Position numbers and translations under genes: made by a program. 46,871 bases of DNA. Source: an uncultured Actinomycetes bacterium (GTDB lineage Bacteria > Actinomycetota > Actinomycetes > Nanopelagicales > Nanopelagicaceae). A model generated the notes under the pieces. It was not told where the DNA came from. It was given only the letters and a program-made list of their open reading frames with translations, and ran no database searches. Positions 44,341 to 46,871 of the stretch are shown here, piece after piece. The stretch is taken from NCBI GenBank assembly GCA_903842675.1, contig CAIMMQ010000045.1:1-46871 (forward strand), read 5' to 3'. Each line of letters starts with the position of its first letter. The first letter of the stretch is position 1.

Positions 44341-45066
44341 ATGAAGGCTTCGGTCACCGATCAAAATAATCTGATTGAACTTCAACGAATTGATTCCGCA
44401 ATTTCCCAAGCAAACCATCGCTTAAAAGCGTTGCCAGAACACCAACAACTTGTGGCTATTCAAGCAAAACTAGTCGCCGGTGCCGCCGAACTCGAAACCG
44501 CTGAAGCGGAACTAGCAGACGTTGCAATTGACCTGCGCCGAAGTGAAGTAGAAGTAGAACAAGTCGCAGATCGCATGACAAAAGATGAAGCCCGCCTCTC
44601 TGGTGGCCAAGCGTCTCCAAAGGAATTAGAACAACTTCAGCATGAACTAGGAACGCTCGCAAAGCGCAAGAGCGAGCTTGAAGATGGCGAACTTGAGATC
44701 ATGATTCGCCACGATGGCGCTAAGCAAAAGGTTGAGACTTTAAAAAGTGATGAAGATGGCTTAAAGAAGTTAGAACTTGAATTAAACATTCGGTTGGAAA
44801 ATGCCAAGACAGAGATTGATCGTGAAATTGCTCTTAAGAATTCCGAGCGCACCCTTCTTGTGCCCAAGATTGATACCGCGCTGATAGAACTTTACGAAAA
44901 GGTCAAGGCGAGTGGATCAGGCATCGGCGCCGCTCTGCTTATCGGAAACACTTGTGATGGTTGTCGCTTAGCTATCAATGCGGTCGAGATGGAGCGAATC
45001 AAATCTCTCGACTCGGAGGAAGTTTTGCGTTGTGAAGAGTGCCGACGAATCTTGGTTCGGATTTAA
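44341..45066 (+). CDS. Coiled-coil protein with C-terminal C4 zinc ribbon
   Basis: The 241 residues are mostly a long alpha-helical coiled coil (about residues 10-190), rich in Lys and Glu, followed by a zinc ribbon with Cys205-x2-Cys208 and Cys231-x2-Cys234. This matches the CT398/zf-RING_7 family found beside RNase HI in actinobacteria; its function is unknown, with a nucleic-acid-processing role inferred from the neighbourhood. A strong AGAGG is five bases upstream of ATG 44341. Confidence 0.87.
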   Translation: MKASVTDQNNLIELQRIDSAISQANHRLKALPEHQQLVAIQAKLVAGAAELETAEAELADVAIDLRRSEVEVEQVADRMTKDEARLSGGQASPKELEQLQHELGTLAKRKSELEDGELEIMIRHDGAKQKVETLKSDEDGLKKLELELNIRLENAKTEIDREIALKNSERTLLVPKIDTALIELYEKVKASGSGIGAALLIGNTCDGCRLAINAVEMERIKSLDSEEVLRCEECRRILVRI

Positions 45067-45068
45067 GC

Positions 45069-46136
45069 ATGGCCAGATCGTTTGTTATTTCTGCCGACGG
45101 TGGTTCACGTGGAAATCCAGGTCCGGCGGCTTATGGTGCGGTTGTATCTGAAAACGGAAAGATTTTGCACGAACTCTTTGAAACTATAGGCATCGCAACA
45201 AATAACGTTGCCGAATACAGTGGCTTACTGGCGGCACTTCGCAAGGTTAATGAATTAGATCCGACCGCAACCGTTGAAGCCCAAATGGATTCCAAACTTG
45301 TTGTAGAGCAAATGTCTGGTCGCTGGCAGATCAAGCACCCAGATATGCGCGATCTCGCTAAGCAAGCCCAGCAAGCACACCCGCCGCAATTAGTTACCTA
45401 CAAGTGGATCCCACGCGATTTAAATTCACATGCTGATCGGTTAGCCAATAAAGCACTTGATGGCGACACAAACTCCTTTGCACCGCGCCAGATAAATTTC
45501 TTATCAGAGCGTTTGGTTTCTAATGAAACACCAACTCAAATTTTCCTAGTCCGTCATGGTGAAACAGTCCTTACTCCAGAGCGTAGATTCTCTGGGGGAG
45601 ATGGCTCCGATCCAGAACTTAGCGATGTGGGAATTGCACAGGCCGAGGAAGTTGCCAAAGCAATTGCTACACGCAAACCAGATTATTTCTTCGCGTCTCC
45701 ACTTGTCCGCACTCGGCAAACTGCTGAAATAATTCAGAAGCAGATAAAACTAGATATCGAATTCGATACAAGTTGGATTGAATGTTCTTTCGGTGAGTGG
45801 GATGGCCTAAGCGTCCCCGAAGTTCAAGCGCTTTATCCATCTGAATGGGAACAATGGGTTTCAAGTTCTTCCTACGCTGCAAGCGGCGGCGAATCCTATG
45901 AACAAGTTGCAGCCCGCGTGGAACCAGCACTTACAAACCTTGCTGCGGATTACCCAGGCAAGAAGATTCTTGTCGTCACCCATAATTATGTAATCAAGGC
46001 ACTTGCTGCCCGAATTATTGAGGCGCCACTAGAGAGCGTCTTTCATTTAGACGTCGCGCCGTGCAGCATTACAACAATAAATATCTATCCCTCAGATGGA
46101 TTACGCGTACTTAAGGGGCTTAGCGCGAAAAGTTAA
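45069..46136 (+). CDS. Bifunctional RNase HI / histidine phosphatase
   Basis: A fusion of two domains. The N-terminal RNase HI (about residues 1-135) has the carboxylates Asp10 (SADGGS), Glu49, Asp74 and Asp123 needed to cut RNA in RNA-DNA hybrids. The C-terminal phosphoglycerate-mutase-like phosphatase begins with R162-H163-G164-E165 and fits the alpha-ribazole phosphatase (CobC)-like branch, as in M. tuberculosis Rv2228c. ATG 45069 lies two bases after the zinc-ribbon stop; a GTG at 45039 inside it is not needed. The 355-residue length matches the fusion. Confidence 0.94.
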   Translation: MARSFVISADGGSRGNPGPAAYGAVVSENGKILHELFETIGIATNNVAEYSGLLAALRKVNELDPTATVEAQMDSKLVVEQMSGRWQIKHPDMRDLAKQAQQAHPPQLVTYKWIPRDLNSHADRLANKALDGDTNSFAPRQINFLSERLVSNETPTQIFLVRHGETVLTPERRFSGGDGSDPELSDVGIAQAEEVAKAIATRKPDYFFASPLVRTRQTAEIIQKQIKLDIEFDTSWIECSFGEWDGLSVPEVQALYPSEWEQWVSSSSYAASGGESYEQVAARVEPALTNLAADYPGKKILVVTHNYVIKALAARIIEAPLESVFHLDVAPCSITTINIYPSDGLRVLKGLSAKS

Positions 46137-46143
46137 AATCGCG

Positions 46144-46149
46144 TACCCT
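46144..46149 (+). promoter_or_regulatory. Putative -10 of rnpB
   Basis: TACCCT (TANNNT) ends 7 bases before 46156, next to the first base of the RNase P RNA P1 stem. Confidence 0.45.
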
Positions 46150-46155
46150 TACCCA

Positions 46156-46510
46156 ACGAAGAGTCGCCCGGATCACCGCGTTGCTTATGCACCGAGGAAA
46201 GTCCGGACTCCAAAGAGCAAAGTGGTGGGTAACGCCCACTCGGAGCAATCCGCAGGACAGTGCCACAGAAAATTACCGCTAACGAAAGTTAGTAAGGGTG
46301 AAACGGCGGTGTAAGAGACCACCGCATCTGCAGTGATGTAGATGGCAAGGTAAACCCCACTTGGAGCAAGACCAGATTGTTAGCGCTTGAGAGCTGCTCG
46401 CTCGAGTTAACGGGTAGGTTGCTTGAATCTGCAAGCAATTGCAGATCTAGATGGATGGTGATCCATTCGCGAAAGCGAAGGACAGGATCCGGCTTATAGG
46501 GCGACTCTTC
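46156..46510 (+). ncRNA. rnpB: RNase P RNA (type A)
   Basis: The catalytic RNA that trims tRNA 5' ends. The ends pair as P1 (GAAGAGTCGCCC with GGGCGACTCTTC), and the conserved GAGGAAAGTCCGGACTCC and ACAGAAA-containing core are present. About 355 bases is normal. TTTAATTTT follows the 3' end, so P1 may double as terminator. The neighbourhood of RNase HI and rnpB also occurs in Streptomyces. Exact ends are predicted within a few bases. Confidence 0.97.
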
Positions 46511-46556
46511 TTTAATTTTAATAGACATGTAAGTGGTAATAAGATTAAATCAGCAC

Positions 46557-46871
46557 ATGTATATCCCTAAACATTTTCAGCCGAGCGATAAAGCAGCTCA
46601 AGAATTCTTGTCACAAATTGAATCGGGACACTTAGTAAGCAATACTGAAAAAGGTCTTGTATCCACGCTACTACCTTTAATTTATGACCAAGAAACAAAT
46701 TCTCTCTTAGGGCATGTTGCAAAGCTCAATATCCAAGCTTCTTTACCGACTAATCAAGAGGCACTTGTTATCTCAATGCTTAATGAAACCTATATTTCTC
46801 CAAATTGGTATGCATCTAAAGAGGAACATCACAAAGTTGTGCCTACTTGGGACTACATGATGGTGCATGCA
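46557..46871 (+). CDS. PaiB-type FMN-binding protein (5' part, cut by window edge)
   Basis: The first 105 residues of a PaiB-like FMN-binding, negative-regulator family protein: the family start MYIPKHF, then GLVSTLLPL, GHVAKLN and VPTWDYMMVHA. Complete homologues are ~200 residues, so about half is missing. TAAGAT at 46540-46545 and TTAAAT at 46545-46550 are possible -10 hexamers. PaiB proteins bind flavin; a regulatory role is known only in Bacillus. Confidence 0.87.
   Translation, partial: MYIPKHFQPSDKAAQEFLSQIESGHLVSNTEKGLVSTLLPLIYDQETNSLLGHVAKLNIQASLPTNQEALVISMLNETYISPNWYASKEEHHKVVPTWDYMMVHA

Noticed and set aside
46289-46528. 79-codon minus-strand frame
   Set aside because: It lies within the RNase P RNA gene.

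Overview
The window is a gene-dense piece of an actinobacterial chromosome with base composition well below the usual high-GC actinobacteria. Gene order is classically actinobacterial: thyX-dapA-rnj-ftsK-rodZ-like-rimO-pgsA-cinA-clgR, DUF3046, recA-recX-miaB-miaA-dapF-hflX, YrdC/Sua5-glyA-wecA-atp operon-murA-cobalamin adenosyltransferase, then aceE-DUF3052-AhpE. Low GC, very short or negative spacers, and no mobile elements, phage genes or CRISPR suggest a streamlined, probably free-living aquatic lineage such as the freshwater Nanopelagicales (acI). That placement is inferred from style and synteny, not from a marker search.

Layout. 75-9540: DNA precursor synthesis (thyX), lysine/peptidoglycan precursor (dapA), RNase J, FtsK translocase, a RodZ-like membrane protein, RimO, PgsA, CinA/PncC and a ClgR-like regulator. 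9574-11766: a TetR regulator, DUF3046 and an APC permease with a palindromic operator candidate; the permease splits the usual DUF3046-recA neighbourhood. 11767-18243: recA with a SOS box and a structured leader, then recX, miaB, miaA, dapF, hflX. 18248-21275: a divergent YrdC-domain protein, glyA and wecA/tagO. 21341-28966: the complete F1Fo ATP synthase operon, with two AtpZ-like small proteins flanking AtpI, structured intercistronic spacers and a very short epsilon subunit. 28963-33228: murA (minus; fosfomycin-insensitive Asp at the Cys115 position), PduO adenosyltransferase, and a coupled minus-strand cluster of ABC ATPase, ABC permease and a secreted Lys/Pro/Ala-repeat protein. 33275-40361: a small zinc-site protein, an aldehyde dehydrogenase and an alpha/beta hydrolase sharing a 22-bp divergent promoter, an AI-2E permease, a DUF4032 kinase-like protein, a YbbN-like co-chaperone and an MFS transporter. 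40365-46871: aceE (minus), DUF3052, AhpE-like peroxiredoxin, tRNA-Val(UAC), a zinc-ribbon coiled-coil protein, an RNase HI/phosphatase fusion, RNase P RNA, and the start of a PaiB-type FMN-binding protein.

Two genome-wide style signals stand out. First, many genes without a Shine-Dalgarno have a TANNNT hexamer whose last T is exactly 7 bases before the start codon (dapA, miaB, YrdC, glyA, aldehyde dehydrogenase, hydrolase, AI-2E, YbbN-like), which predicts leaderless transcripts. Second, all five convergent gene pairs end within 4 bases of each other or overlap, leaving no room for an intergenic terminator. No gene-free stretch exceeds 300 bases. No clearly new multi-gene system is visible. 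The best leads are the degenerate YrdC protein at the Sua5 position, the 10-bp-periodic array between aceE and DUF3052, the duplicated AtpZ-like pair, the atpB leader that could hide its own ribosome binding site, and the structured spacer after ftsK.
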